Assembly: GCF_963576545.1 (NCBI RefSeq)
Contig: NC_083638.1
Coordinates: 31,837,400 to 31,901,399, forward strand
Direction of reading: 5' to 3'
Source: Limanda limanda
Lineage: Eukaryota > Chordata > Actinopteri > Pleuronectiformes > Pleuronectidae
Length of the DNA stretch: 64,000 nucleotides
The number at the start of each line of letters is the position of its first letter. The stretch's first letter is position 1. Positions 39,041-50,044 of the stretch are shown here, one piece after another. Both the position numbers and the translations under genes were made by a program. The notes beneath the pieces are model-generated. The model had not been told where the DNA came from. It was given only the letters and a program-made list of their open reading frames with translations, and made no database searches.

Positions 39041-39277
39041 CATAAAAACTTTTTCTGCTAACACCCATTCAAACAATCTATTGGATTTCACTGTTGTGTG
39101 ATGACAGAGGAAAAGTGCCAGGAGCAAAGGAAGTCCAATTTCATGCAAATCAGCTTGGCATGTTTGGCCTTTCTAGCGCTTCATAAACAGTTTATGTGGC
39201 ATGGAGGCACAGGCTCCAGGAGCACACTTTCATTTTGGACATCTGCAGTGAGACCCAACTTTTGGAAAGCTGCTTTT

Positions 39278-39311
39278 ATATATATATATATATATATATA
39301 AATATATATAT
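39278..39311. repeat. (TA)n microsatellite
   Basis: A TA tract with one AA interruption. Confidence 0.9.
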
Positions 39312-40859
39312 ATTAGCTTTGATTTACTATACTCATGTCCTGTTCGCACAGTGGAAGGCCTTGTATTGTGAAATGACAAAAAATCTGGATCTGCCAAATG
39401 CATTTCAAAAGGTTCATTTAGTTGTTTTCCATTTCTCCAGTGGGAGGGGAGGCATGTTAGAGTAATAAGAGTCAGAAAAAATAAATACCACTGTCAATTG
39501 AGCAAAGAAAACCTTTTAGAGGAGATTAGATTGGGAGGAAAAACACAAGAGGGGCCCAATTTGAAGACTTGAAGGTGTCTTTAAAGTAACAACTGACCAA
39601 GTACAGTACCTTGAGAATATGCACAGTGGGGTTCAATGTAAGTTATGTAATAATATAATAGTTAATTTACAGTCAATTTTGAGCTGTCGAGATGTTTGAA
39701 TGATGACGATATTGGCAGGGACCAATCAGAGAAAAGCTGCAGCCCCTGTGATATTGCTATCAAGAATGAAGAGTCTAAATGGGGACAGGGGTTTGGAGGT
39801 TTGCTTCTGTTATTCTCAGTAATTAGATTTTCTATCAATATTGCTCACCTCACATCCCCACCAGTAAATTACTTTTAAATGCAATGGAATGTCAAACACA
39901 AGGACAGAATACAGAGTATTAATAAGTGGAAGAGGCAGATAAACGTAATTCAGGGTTTGAGTGCAGACTCTGGGTCCTCTGTCCATTTTCACTTTCTATT
40001 GAAAGGCACTCAGTAGCCTGTGCACACAATGGACTAACAATTACAAATATACAATTATCATCTTTTGTATTCAGTTGCATTACCAGAATCAATTAGAAGT
40101 AGCAGAATACTCACACCAACAAAAATGAACACTGCGACAGGTGCAACAAAAATAGGTATCAACCCAAAGTCCTTTCAACAGTCAACAAAATGGAATACAG
40201 CCAAGTCAAGAACACATTCTTGTTGCCTGACAGCCGTAGCTGTAGGCTTTAATGCTGGGGATATACTGCCTGCCTAAAGTGTGTGGCATGATTGTCTTGG
40301 TTTTCATTCTGGTGCCTATATTAACGGGTTAAGAGCGGTAGTGATAAAAAAAATGCAGACGCTGCAGCAAAAAGACCAGGAAAAGTGCTATTAATAGTCA
40401 TATGTACATCACACCAGTATTACATAAGCTGACACCTTTTACCATGACTGCAGTATACCATATAGCTTCTATGGAAGGGAAACTGTGTTCACCATTTAAA
40501 AATAGACTTCCTTATAAACAACCTATAAAAAGAAATCGATACATGTAAAAAATCTGGTGAAAATTGTAAAAAAAAAGGGCTGATGTTACTTTGTTGTTCC
40601 AAGGCTCCCTTTCTCTCAACCGTCCCTCTCTCTATGCACATGAGTTAAAAAATAATCACATGACCGTTTTCAAGTTATATCTCCATTATCAAAGGCAAAC
40701 TCAATGTAGAAAGATAGCGTCTATGATCGCTGTGGTGCAACTCAGGCTGTCACATATGCAGGCTGGACTCACTGGCTGCAGGCGTCATGTCACCTCCACA
40801 GGAAGCTGAAAATACCTTCCTGCAGGTTTGTTCTTCTACCATGGAGGTAACCTGGTTTT

Positions 40860-42300
40860 CTACATCAGGGCTCTCCTACAAAGAATGTGTCTCTTGACAG
40901 AGTGGTGTCCACAGATGCCTCCCTGAGAGAGTGGATGTTAGGATATGTTCAGGTGTTGAGAGGAGTCTGGATATTGGCACAATGTCAAAATCACATCAAC
41001 CAACTGGAGCTAGCAGCTGTCTTGGCTCTAAAGCACTCTTGCCTGGGTTTGACATGCTACCATGTCCTGGTCTGGACAGACAACACAACGCTGGTTTACG
41101 ACAAGAACATGCAGAGGGGAACTCACTCACTCTCCATGTTAAAGGTGTCTCCCTGTTGCTGTGGTGCAGTGTTCACTTCCTGTCTTTTATAGGCACCTAT
41201 CATGGGGAACCCCGTGCCCTAAGTAAGAGACAGTCATGACACACACATGTGCAGCAACTAGGACTACACAATATTAAGAAATACCTTTCAATGATGTGAA
41301 TTTCTTGAGTTTATTATCTAGGGTACCACGGCTCCATCTGTAATGTATGGCCAAATATATGATATGCAGAGTGTGAATGTGTTGCAAATTTATCGCAGTA
41401 CAACCAGTGTTTTTGTGATATGTATACTGCGCATGTTGTTATTGCGATGTTTATACATTTTCTTTATATCGTGCAGCCCTAGCAACAACACTATCTTTCA
41501 CTCACACTGTCTGGGTAGACATATTTCCAGCAGCGTGATCCAAGTGGAGGAGTCCAAGTATGGTAGAGTGGGAGGGGTTCTTTGGTCTTTTCGGGAAATA
41601 GGCTGTAAAAGTGGCCTTTTAAAAAAGCTAATGGCATTAAAATAGCTGGAAATGTATTTCTAGAAGATTACCTATTGTATTAAAATATTGCTGTCCTTGT
41701 GAATGATTTGCAGGAAGTAATTGCTAGCTGTATAAAAGGCAGAGGGCTGGAGAAGCTGGGGGATTGATTATTTTGGAATACCAGCAGCGAGAGACACAAA
41801 GACCCAGGTACTCAGTTGAACTCCTGCTATGGGCCCTTTTTTTCAGTGGTATAGTTGAGTACCTTTATTTTAAGTGTTCGGCTACTCTGCAAACCCTCAC
41901 ACCAACCATGTTCCATGAATGACCTTCTCAACAGAGAAGGGACTGGATGGTGCATCCACTAGTGTTGGAACTAATTGTTTGATCAGGGCAGAAGTTGCTC
42001 TACTTGCCTCCAAGGCAAAAAACCCTCTGAGGATAGATGCAATACTACACTTGTGGCCCAATAAGCCCCTGTTGATAATCCCCTCAGTGGAGTTGATACC
42101 GCCTGTTCTCGGGAGCTTGTGCTGGTACGGTGTATCCCTGATCATGGTTGCTCTCTGTTAGCTGGTGAAGGCATGGTACACTGAGAGACATGGACAAGAA
42201 AACGTCAGTGGTATTGTTTAAAGGATTATTCTTGAAACATATCTCTTCTGCAGCTAGTTGGTCATCACCAAACACACTAACGTTTGGATAGACACCCCCA
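40860..42300 (+). pseudogene. decayed DIRS-like tyrosine-recombinase retrotransposon
   Basis: Three traces lie in the order expected for DIRS. An RNase H piece at about 40890-41130 reads STDASLREWMLG, HINQLELAAVLALKH and VLVWTDNTTLVYDKN. An inter-domain piece at about 41985-42110 reads RAEVALLASKAKNPLRIDAI and LHLWPNKPLLIIPSVELIPP. A tyrosine-recombinase C-terminal piece at about 42205-42282 reads LFKGLFLKHISSAASWSSPN, equivalent to the conserved AASWxSPHTF motif, soon followed by a stop. The reverse-transcriptase part upstream and most of the recombinase are missing. A 223-bp hAT MITE interrupts the middle. The element cannot be functional. Confidence 0.72.
41259..41481. mobile_element. hAT-like MITE inserted in the DIRS remnant
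   Basis: The left end is TAGGACTACACAATAT; the right end, reversed, is TAGGGCTGCACGATAT (3 differences in 16). The flanking 8-mers are GCAGCAAC (41251-41258) and GCAACAAC (41482-41489), 7 of 8 identical. The interior is AT-rich with TTATCGCAG-type motifs usual in this fish MITE group and has no coding capacity. Confidence 0.8.
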
Positions 42301-42574
42301 CCAGTGGCTCATGCTGTTCTTTCTGCTGTGACCACGATGCATTCGATATGTGAAGATTGGAGCCCAGTTTTGATGGCTGCTCTGTGGAGCATGAACTACA
42401 TACTTGTACTGAGTGATTTGAGCTGAGGGGAACACCTTATTACCATTCTGTGCAGCTGGGGTCAGTGAAGAGGAATCAAACTGAAGGAATACCGTGTTGA
42501 TGGATGTACATATGCACAGATAGGGTCTCAACAACACTGACACAGGTCATATGCCTTTAAGACTGAATAGAGAT

Positions 42575-42710
42575 GTCTCAAGCTTTATTTACTCACCATG
42601 CCGACGGAGGGTTGGGTAAACTGATTGAGACCACACAATGCTTAAGGAGTCTCAGGGGTAAACTGTGTTGCAGCCAAATCCAATACAATTGAAGTAAATG
42701 GTGACCACCA
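42575..42710 (+). repeat. partial copy of the fold-back repeat family
   Basis: TACTCACCATGCCGACGGAG, GTCTCAGGGGTAAACTGTGT and TACAATTGAAGTAAATGGTG match the family consensus as I recall it, and the last two match the copy at 31990-32065 in abhd17c intron 2. The fold-back half is absent. Confidence 0.65.
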
Positions 42711-43950
42711 GAAATAAAACGTTAACCTTCAGCTTTGGAAATTTTGCTTATTGAGCTCAGGACCTAGTCAATGCAATTACAGAAAACCTTGTTTGTCAAT
42801 GTCAAATCAATGAAAGTCAACAAAATCAATAATGTGATGATGAGGAAAATTACAAACATCAATCACAATGACAAAGTTAATGCAAAAATCTTCAGTAACT
42901 GAAGAGAACTTAACAGTGTTCACACTGGGAAACAGGTCTGAGAGAAGCTTCAGAGCTTAAATATGATTACAAAACAAACAAAGACTGCAACTAACCAGCG
43001 AGTTGTACGGCGGACTACATAACACAAAGAACTCAACTACTTCATTGTTGGAAGACATGGTGGAAGAGATGAAAATTCTATTGGTTGTTCAAATCAGATC
43101 ACATTTGGTACAACGTTTTTTTAAACATTTATGTCTAATGAAGCTGCACACATGGCCCCTGAACTACCAACCACAAGAGTGTGTTTTCCCCTGTGAACAC
43201 CAGCAGCCCTCATCCCATGTCTCCTGGGTAGACACTTAGGAAAAGATTTTTCGCCCCTTCACGAAAATGGGTTCTGCTACCTCAAATAATGTTTGTGCAA
43301 TTACTTACTGTGAGTTGATTTTCGTTTCAGCTTAGGGGAGTGGAAAAGAGCTGCAGGCTTCCTCAACATGCCAAGGGCGATGCAAACCCTCCAGCAGGGC
43401 CTGGTTGAGGAAGGACAAATTTAGAGACAGTAGGTGGCCTTCCTCTGTCTGAGGCATGAGAAACCAGATGCCTCAAGGGAGGATTTCAGCAAGGGTTTCT
43501 TTCTGTACTTGGCCAGTTTGCCCATGTTGCTGAGCCAAAAGAGCCCATGGCGGATAAGGGCATTGTATTAGCAATCCTGAAGCAGAGTCACACTTCATGT
43601 GTTTTAGTTTAGATTTTGTGTATATTCCAGAAGATTATTGAACTTGACGGGCTGACCAAAAACTAACAAATAGATATTCACCATGTACCTGTCAGAAGTG
43701 TGTTATCTTTTTTTCTTGACAGTGTGGACAAATCTATTATACGGACATTAGGAAAAGCTACAGCTGACAGAATGATTTACGAATACAATTATGTAGATAA
43801 AGAGGTGATATGCACTTGTTTTTCTTTCTATTCGTTTATTTCGCAATCATTATCATATTCAGCATTTTCTGACATATCCTGTGTTTGTTATTCTGCGATT
43901 GTCTCGTCATTCATCAATGTTTTATCCAACACCAGTATTTGTACAATCCT

Positions 43951-44090
43951 GCCCACACCCTCGCAAATATGCAGGTTTCCAAAGTATCTCGGAATAAGGA
44001 ATACCCCCTCCAAAACGGTCACACGCGCAGTGGGCGTGTCTTCCCTCCGGCTGGAGTAAATAGAGGCAGCGCAGCCCCGTGCGCTCCGGA
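43951..44090 (+). promoter_or_regulatory. cemip: putative cemip core promoter
   Basis: An abrupt change from AT-rich to CpG-rich DNA. Motifs are an NF-kB-like GGAATACCCC (43998-44007), a GC/CACCC-type GTGGGCGTGTC (44030-44040) and a TATA-like TAAATA (44057-44062), which would place a start near 44085-44095. The link to cemip rests on gene order. Confidence 0.45.
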
Positions 44091-44195
44091 CACGCCGCCT
44101 CTCCGCGCTCCGACACCGGCTCCACTCCATCTCTGCTCCGCTCCGAGCTGCACCGCTCCCGGGCTCCAGGATCAGACAGGGATTATACATTACAG
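44090..44195 (+). other. cemip: putative cemip non-coding first exon
   Basis: A GC-rich exon-like segment ending TACATTACAG before a GTCGGT donor (44196). It contains no ATG-led frame matching CEMIP; human CEMIP also begins with non-coding sequence. CEMIP (KIAA1199) binds and helps degrade hyaluronan. It is placed here because vertebrates have ARNT2, ABHD17C and CEMIP consecutively in the same orientation. The start is estimated from the TATA-like box. Another gene or a non-coding RNA cannot be excluded. Confidence 0.42.
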
Positions 44196-44245
44196 GTCGG
44201 TGGGCTGCTGATGACTCTTTAACACCTTTTCAGGGGAGACAGCAT

Positions 44246-44249
<4 letters not shown>

Positions 44250-44277
<28 letters not shown>

Positions 44278-44278
44278 T
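44250..44278. repeat. (GT)n microsatellite
   Basis: A short GT tract just after the putative first exon. Confidence 0.9.
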
Positions 44279-44319
44279 GATGTTGTGATGCATCAAGAGA
44301 GGCTACTTCGGGGCATGGT

Positions 44320-44488
44320 TTTGTGGCTGCGAGCTACAGGTGTGCTGGGAAAGCTCCGTGGGTAAAGGCAGCCTGTGCGGGTGGTGCGTGCTGCCCGGGG
44401 GTGAGCGCACTTTCCGGGCATGTCACAGGAGCCGGTCCCGGACCGAGCTGGACTGTTATCACGTCCTGCCACGACCTCAGGGGCAAAG
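44320..44488 (+). other. possible alternative 5' exon with strong donor
   Basis: A GC-rich segment ending GGGGCAAAG before a perfect GTAAGT donor at 44489. An open frame (ATG 44323) crosses it but has no recognisable domain. Could be an alternative first exon of the same gene. Confidence 0.3.
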
Positions 44489-44759
44489 GTAAGTGGACTC
44501 CCGGTCAGTGCGCGCTCTCACCGTGCGTGCAGCCAGACACTGAAATGCAAAAATAAGCCCATGAAAACAAATAAAGTCTCCATAAGGATAGGGTGGGAGT
44601 GCTGCTATGATTTGGCTTTACCTCAAGATGCTGCCAGAACACTGCTTGTTATTCCCGGGCAGAGACATGACACATCTAAAGGCGCATGGATCTCAAACAC
44701 CACTTGCGCGTGAGAGGTTGTTATCTCCAGCAAGGAAACTACACGTTGAGATGAGCGTG

Positions 44760-44908
44760 GGCTCCAGGAGTCAGCAGATCAGCGGTCAGTCAGCGTAGTG
44801 CAGCGGGCTGCAGGTTCTCCTCCGCTGCGCTCTGCTCAGCGGTGGTTCGGGTGACATTCGCCTCCAGAGGAAATCAGTGCGCTGTGCTCTCCAGTCCGCT
44901 TCCAACAG
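44760..44908 (+). other. possible alternative 5' exon
   Basis: A second GC-rich segment ending CTTCCAACAG before a GTCAGT donor (44909). Confidence 0.25.
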
Positions 44909-46057
44909 GTCAGTGGACCGTTTTCCTCCCTAACGTGTGCACGGGTGCTGTTTATCACCTGTGTAGTCTGTGCAGATCGGTGTAGCCAGAATTGTATAAA
45001 TATTGAGGTCAATTTTCCTAAGTCCCCTCAATGCACCCCATCCCTAAACCTTTCGTTCTCCACATATAGGCTAATAGAGTTTCATTTGAGATATTAGTTC
45101 ATTGTGCACCCCCCTCAGAGGTAGAAATATAAATCCAGTGGTGATATTGGCCGATTTATATTTTAAGATTTGCACAGTCAAATTGAACCAATTCCACCAT
45201 GAAAAATGCTCAATACTGATTTGTATTCCTGTAATTTGAAGATATTCCTTAAGTCTAGTCAGGTGTTTCAGATAGTTATATTATACACAGTATTCATGTT
45301 TAATTTAGTTCCATGCAAGTCCTCTGTGCCACTTTAAAATAAAATAGAAATGTCATACTAATGTCTGAAAAAGATTTGCACAATATTAAGCAGTCTCCAT
45401 GTTTGTATTACTGACTGTGGTGTGCTGTCAATGAGTATTACAGTGCTTTGGTTGTGGCACCTTTTAAACATACTCCTTATGTCTTAATTTGCAATGGAAC
45501 TCAACCATGGTTAAGGCAGCTGTTTGGTGATTGTGTGCTCGTGAGTGGAAATTGGGGGGATTAAGTGGAATCTGTGGCTGACTGCCTTCTACCCCTGCTC
45601 CCTTTACACCTTTAGTGTCCTCCAGAGAGGGTGAGGAGGAGACTAGTGCTGTTACAACGCCCGAGCAGGCTGGGAATGAGTGGCAGTGACGATAATGATG
45701 AAGAGGAGGAAGAGGAGGATTGCATTGTTTTGGAACAGAATTTGTGTCTGAGTGACCTGCTCCGTGAAAAAACAAGTTATGCAGACAGTTATCACCAAAA
45801 TAAGAGTCAGCACTCGAAATAACAGGGTTGTCAGTGTCAGTTGTCAGAGGCTTTTGATGATGAAAACAGAGAATAATGGAGGTGTGGAAAATCTTGAAAA
45901 TTAGCCAGCTGAGAGAGACCTGCCTCCCAGGGTGTGAAGCTGGAGTGGAGATTACCAAGCCGCTGTGTAGTGGCATTTCCTTTCATCTACAGCTGACTTG
46001 CAAATGTACAAACTGCTGCAAGAACTGTTTTGTATGTGTGTGAGTGTGACTGTTACA

Positions 46058-46059
<2 letters not shown>

Positions 46060-46106
<47 letters not shown>
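46060..46106. repeat. (GT)n microsatellite
   Basis: An uninterrupted GT tract. Confidence 0.95.
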
Positions 46107-46108
<2 letters not shown>

Positions 46109-46669
46109 CGTGTCAGCGGCTGAGAGATTCCTTTCCTTATAATAGGTTTGCATCACGAATCTGCACCTGCTCTGATGTGTCTGATCTGCTGCAACTGGTC
46201 TGAGGTCAGCTGCTGTACAGACTCAGTCTTAATAAGGACTGCAACATTTCACTACTTAAAAAACAAAGCTGACCTACCATCACTGTGAGCAATGTATCAA
46301 CTGCATCTCAGAAATAAGGTTTATAACAGACAGTTATGAAGGAAACATAAGTGTGATTGGACTAATTTCAATTAATATAATGAAGAAATTAGACAAGATA
46401 TCCTTCCCCTAAACTTAACCAAAGTACTTTTTTTGCTTATTCCACTTACAGTCTAACTAATCTGGGACAGTTTGAATACCCATCTACCAAAACCACCTCA
46501 CATTTATACGTAAGTGTTTAATCTATGAAATTACCTCAACCTAAATTAAGTCTTTCCTTTACACATCATCTGGCTGATCGGTCATGAAGACAACTGTGGG
46601 ACATAAAGAAACATTCACACATGATATTAAAGTCCCTTGTGGCCAAAGTAGTGTAGATTTAAAGTGATA

Positions 46670-46670
<1 letters not shown>

Positions 46671-46706
<36 letters not shown>

Positions 46707-46718
46707 GGGGGGGGGGGG
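46671..46718. repeat. (GT)n followed by a 15-G run
   Basis: A GT tract to 46703, then G at 46704-46718. A compound Z-DNA/G-quadruplex-prone tract. Confidence 0.95.
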
Positions 46719-48633
46719 TGTTCTGGATACAAATTGATAGAACTACATGATCCAGTTTAATTCAGTGTATGAAAGCTTTCACGTTTGTTTCTCTAAACAC
46801 TGATGGTAATAGACATAACATTTTGTGTTTCAGAATCTTTTCCGTTTGGCACGAGCAAAGCTGCAGTTGAATTAATTTGAATGCATTTGCCACTAATTAA
46901 GGACTGATGTTAGGCTGTTAGAGATGCATCGTGAGCTTGTCTGGCAGGAATGGAGCACTAAGAGAGTTGTTGCTGACCTGAAATAGTGTCTGAAGACAAC
47001 CTTGGCCCTCAGTCACACACAGTTGTATTCCTGCAAGTAGGAAGGAAGGCTACCTGAAAGTATCAGTAAACTAATTCTGCCCAAACTTCAGCACAAGCTA
47101 TGGCAGAAGTGAGAATCCGTTGTGAGTCCCCCTGAGTGCTGGCTGCACAGGAGGTGGTTCTGCTTCTTGTTTGTATTGAAAGAGAACTGTGTAGTTATGA
47201 GCTCTGAAGATTACCATGGTGCAATCTGTAGAAATGCTTAATCTTCAAAATCATCTTTTTAAATAAACAGTAATCAAGTGACAATGTCCAATAATTTTGC
47301 CAGAAAGTAAATACTCACATAACATATGCATGCATTTGCATAGGAAGCAATATAACACTTTGAGACCACATGAAAACGTTGTTGTTAAGTTATTAGTGAA
47401 GGAAATAACTTTTTATTTCTAATAGAAAATAAACTATTTACATATATATAATCTGGCATCAACTTTAATGCTTTTGAGCAAGTCAAGACTTCTAAGAGAC
47501 CGCTCAACTTTCTAACATCCATAGACATCCTGAACCTTTTGGCCTCTCCCGTGTCATGTCTGGAAATCAGCCCTTCTGCAATGTGAGGAACGTAACAATC
47601 TGGGCACAGAAATAAAACTCTTCTTTCCAGTACAGGCTGGAGTTTCCACACACACATTCACACATACAGTTAAGGGGAAGAACTATGAGAGAGCTGCCAC
47701 TGTGCATGATTGGGGCGGCAGCCAAAGGCCACAGTTTACTTGAGGAAATCATCAGTTCTCTTTCTTCATTTGAAAGAGGGAAATGTCTTTTCCCTCCAGT
47801 CAGGCCTGTCGTCTGCTCTCTGCTCTGGAGAATCCTAGATCCATATTTGTAGATGAGGTTGCACAGATGGAATCTAGAAATCTTTTTTCATTAATATCTG
47901 TGACCCCTTAATGAGCCGTGAAATTGTTTAGAGCTGTTGCTTTCCTGCCTGAACTTGCATCCCTGCAACAGAAGTGGCAAGACCCAACTTAACCCCACAA
48001 AAAATGTTCTTAATTGATGAAATCAAATAGCCATGACTGGCCTGCGTGGATAACTGGGTGTAAATAGATTCCAGGCCCAGCCCTGGCACCTCAGCACACA
48101 GCTGCTCATCTGTTATTTTTGTCAACTGATGGGATCCACAAAGAATACCCAGAGAGACCTCCACCTCTACCTGCACGCCCGCACGCCACAGCAGCAGTTT
48201 AAACTTTAAACACAGCAGCTGCCTAAAATCTGACATTAAAGTCGCACAATGCAGCCACGTCGTCCAGGCCGTGTTTGGTTTGGATCCCAAGAGCCTCATT
48301 TAGAACAAAGCACTGAGAAGTGGGGTGTAGTGTGGCATACACCCAAAGGAATTCTTGTTTACCCACATTTTGGTTGGCCGGAACTGGATTTACCACCTTT
48401 GCAGGCAAAGAAAAGACCTCTGACAGATATAAATAGCACACATGTTGTCAGCACATTGCTAAATTGTCAAAAGCTGACAAGTACATTACGTTGTAGAACT
48501 CAGCAAGGGGAAAAAAAGGTCAACAAACAAGCAACTTTTCGCAACATGTAAATGCAGCTTATATTTTTAGGTATGTTTGTTCTATATACTTTCTGTCATA
48601 AACTAGGTTAATGCACAGTATATGAGTTTGACC

Positions 48634-48637
<4 letters not shown>

Positions 48638-48708
<71 letters not shown>
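48638..48708. repeat. (GT)n microsatellite
   Basis: About 35 uninterrupted units. Confidence 0.97.
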
Positions 48709-49169
48709 CAGGACTCTTGTAATTGAGGCTGCCATATATCCCTCAATCAATGAAATCAAACTTTATTTGTGTCTCAGTGTCTCTGAGTTACTCCAAAACA
48801 AAATTTGTTTGGATCCAATCTTTGTGAATCGGAGCTCATGCACCTACTGAGCCTACAGGCTGTGAGTGTGATACTCAATAGTCAGACATTCAATGAGTGA
48901 GGAATATTTCTTTCAGGGGGAAAATTGTTAATTAAGCTCTGAGAAATCTCTACCTCCAACTCTTATGTAGCTGTTGTAGTTTCAGGTGTGAGTGTTAAGC
49001 TGCTGCAGGGCCTTTATGCAACTGGCCAAGAATGTCTCAGAAGTGATTAGGAGTTTTTAAGCGGAATCAGAGCAGGCACGAAGCTGTCGACAGAGATAAA
49101 GGAGCATGTCTGTGCTCTCCAAACAGCAGATCTCAACATGATACCACTGCACTGACCCTGTATTAATGC

Positions 49170-49230
49170 CACACACACACACACACGCACACGCACACGC
49201 ACACGCACACGCACACGCACACACACACAC
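49170..49230. repeat. (CA)n with an embedded (CACACG)n hexamer array
   Basis: CA units flank about six copies of CACACG (about 49181-49218). Confidence 0.95.
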
Positions 49231-49430
49231 AGACACACTGTGTTGAACGCCTGTAGATCGAGGGGTTTGGAATATTTTAAGTCTGCTGTAGAAAACTCTC
49301 CCTGCATCATCCCAATTGAGCGTAAATACAAACAAATCTTGAGTTTGACTGTCGCTAAATTGGGTTAAATTTATCCAAATCATAGAAAAACACATTTTCT
49401 TTCTAACCTCTGATGGAACTGCTTTTATCC

Positions 49431-49585
49431 AAGTTTGATCCCTCACCTCCTCCCATCCACATGTTGTTGCTAAATCCTTGGGCAAGACTCCAAACCTCAA
49501 ATCATTCCCCACGGTCAGGCCGGCACCTTGCACGATAGTGCACAGCCATCACTGTGTGAGTGTGCATGTGAATTCAGCTATTTAT
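49431..49585 (+). mobile_element. SINE-like element fragment (copy 5)
   Basis: B-box-like AAGTTTGATCCC, then CCTCCTCCCATCCACATG, TCCTTGGGCAAGACTCCAAA, GGTCAGGCCGGCACCTTGCA and GTGTGAGTGTGCATGTGAAT: the family core in order, without a clear A-box or 3' tail. Confidence 0.6.
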
Positions 49586-49906
49586 GTACCACAAGAGGTG
49601 AGTGAAAACAACTGAGCTGCTAAACATTGATCTGAGCCTTAAACCATTTTCATGCCTGTTATGTTCTTTGTTTTGCTTTTACATTCTGTATTTACCTGTC
49701 TCGTTATTTTGTTTGCTACAGTGGAAAATAACATGGAGACAGCATTTTGGGATTTTTACCATTTTTAGACATTACATCTACTCAGTGAAACTGTTGAGGT
49801 GGAGTAGCAGCTCCTCTAGGCAGGGTGAGGCAAGTTTTACTGCAGTTTTAACACTCACCACGGAAGTTGTTAAATAAAATCTCATCCTCACCTTCATCAC
49901 ACTGCT

Positions 49907-49972
49907 GCACACACTCACACAAACACACACACACACACTCACACACACACACACGCACACGCACACACACGC

Positions 49973-50042
<70 letters not shown>
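49907..50042. repeat. compound (CA)n tract with CACACG and CACTCA variants
   Basis: A long purine-pyrimidine alternating tract. Cys/Val frames on the minus strand are repeat artefacts. Confidence 0.96.

Positions 50043-50044
<2 letters not shown>

Larger units (their letters stand above)
35431..43950. other. abhd17c-cemip intergenic region
   Basis: About 8.5 kb with no supportable host gene. It contains a perfect hairpin (36463), a hAT-like end (38759), a TA tract (39278), a DIRS remnant with a nested MITE (40860-42300) and a partial copy of the intron-2 fold-back family (42575). The frames at 36174-36392, 36610-36960, 40065-40277 and 43003-43239 have no recognisable domain. Confidence 0.6.

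Noticed and set aside
44323..44556. Possible CEMIP start (frame MAASYRCAGK...).
   Set aside because: It shows no resemblance to the CEMIP N-terminus or a signal peptide; kept only as possible 5' exon DNA.
45631..45822. A 63-residue frame with an acidic run near an acceptor-like site.
   Set aside because: Low complexity, no recognised homology and no clear downstream donor; not enough for a gene call.
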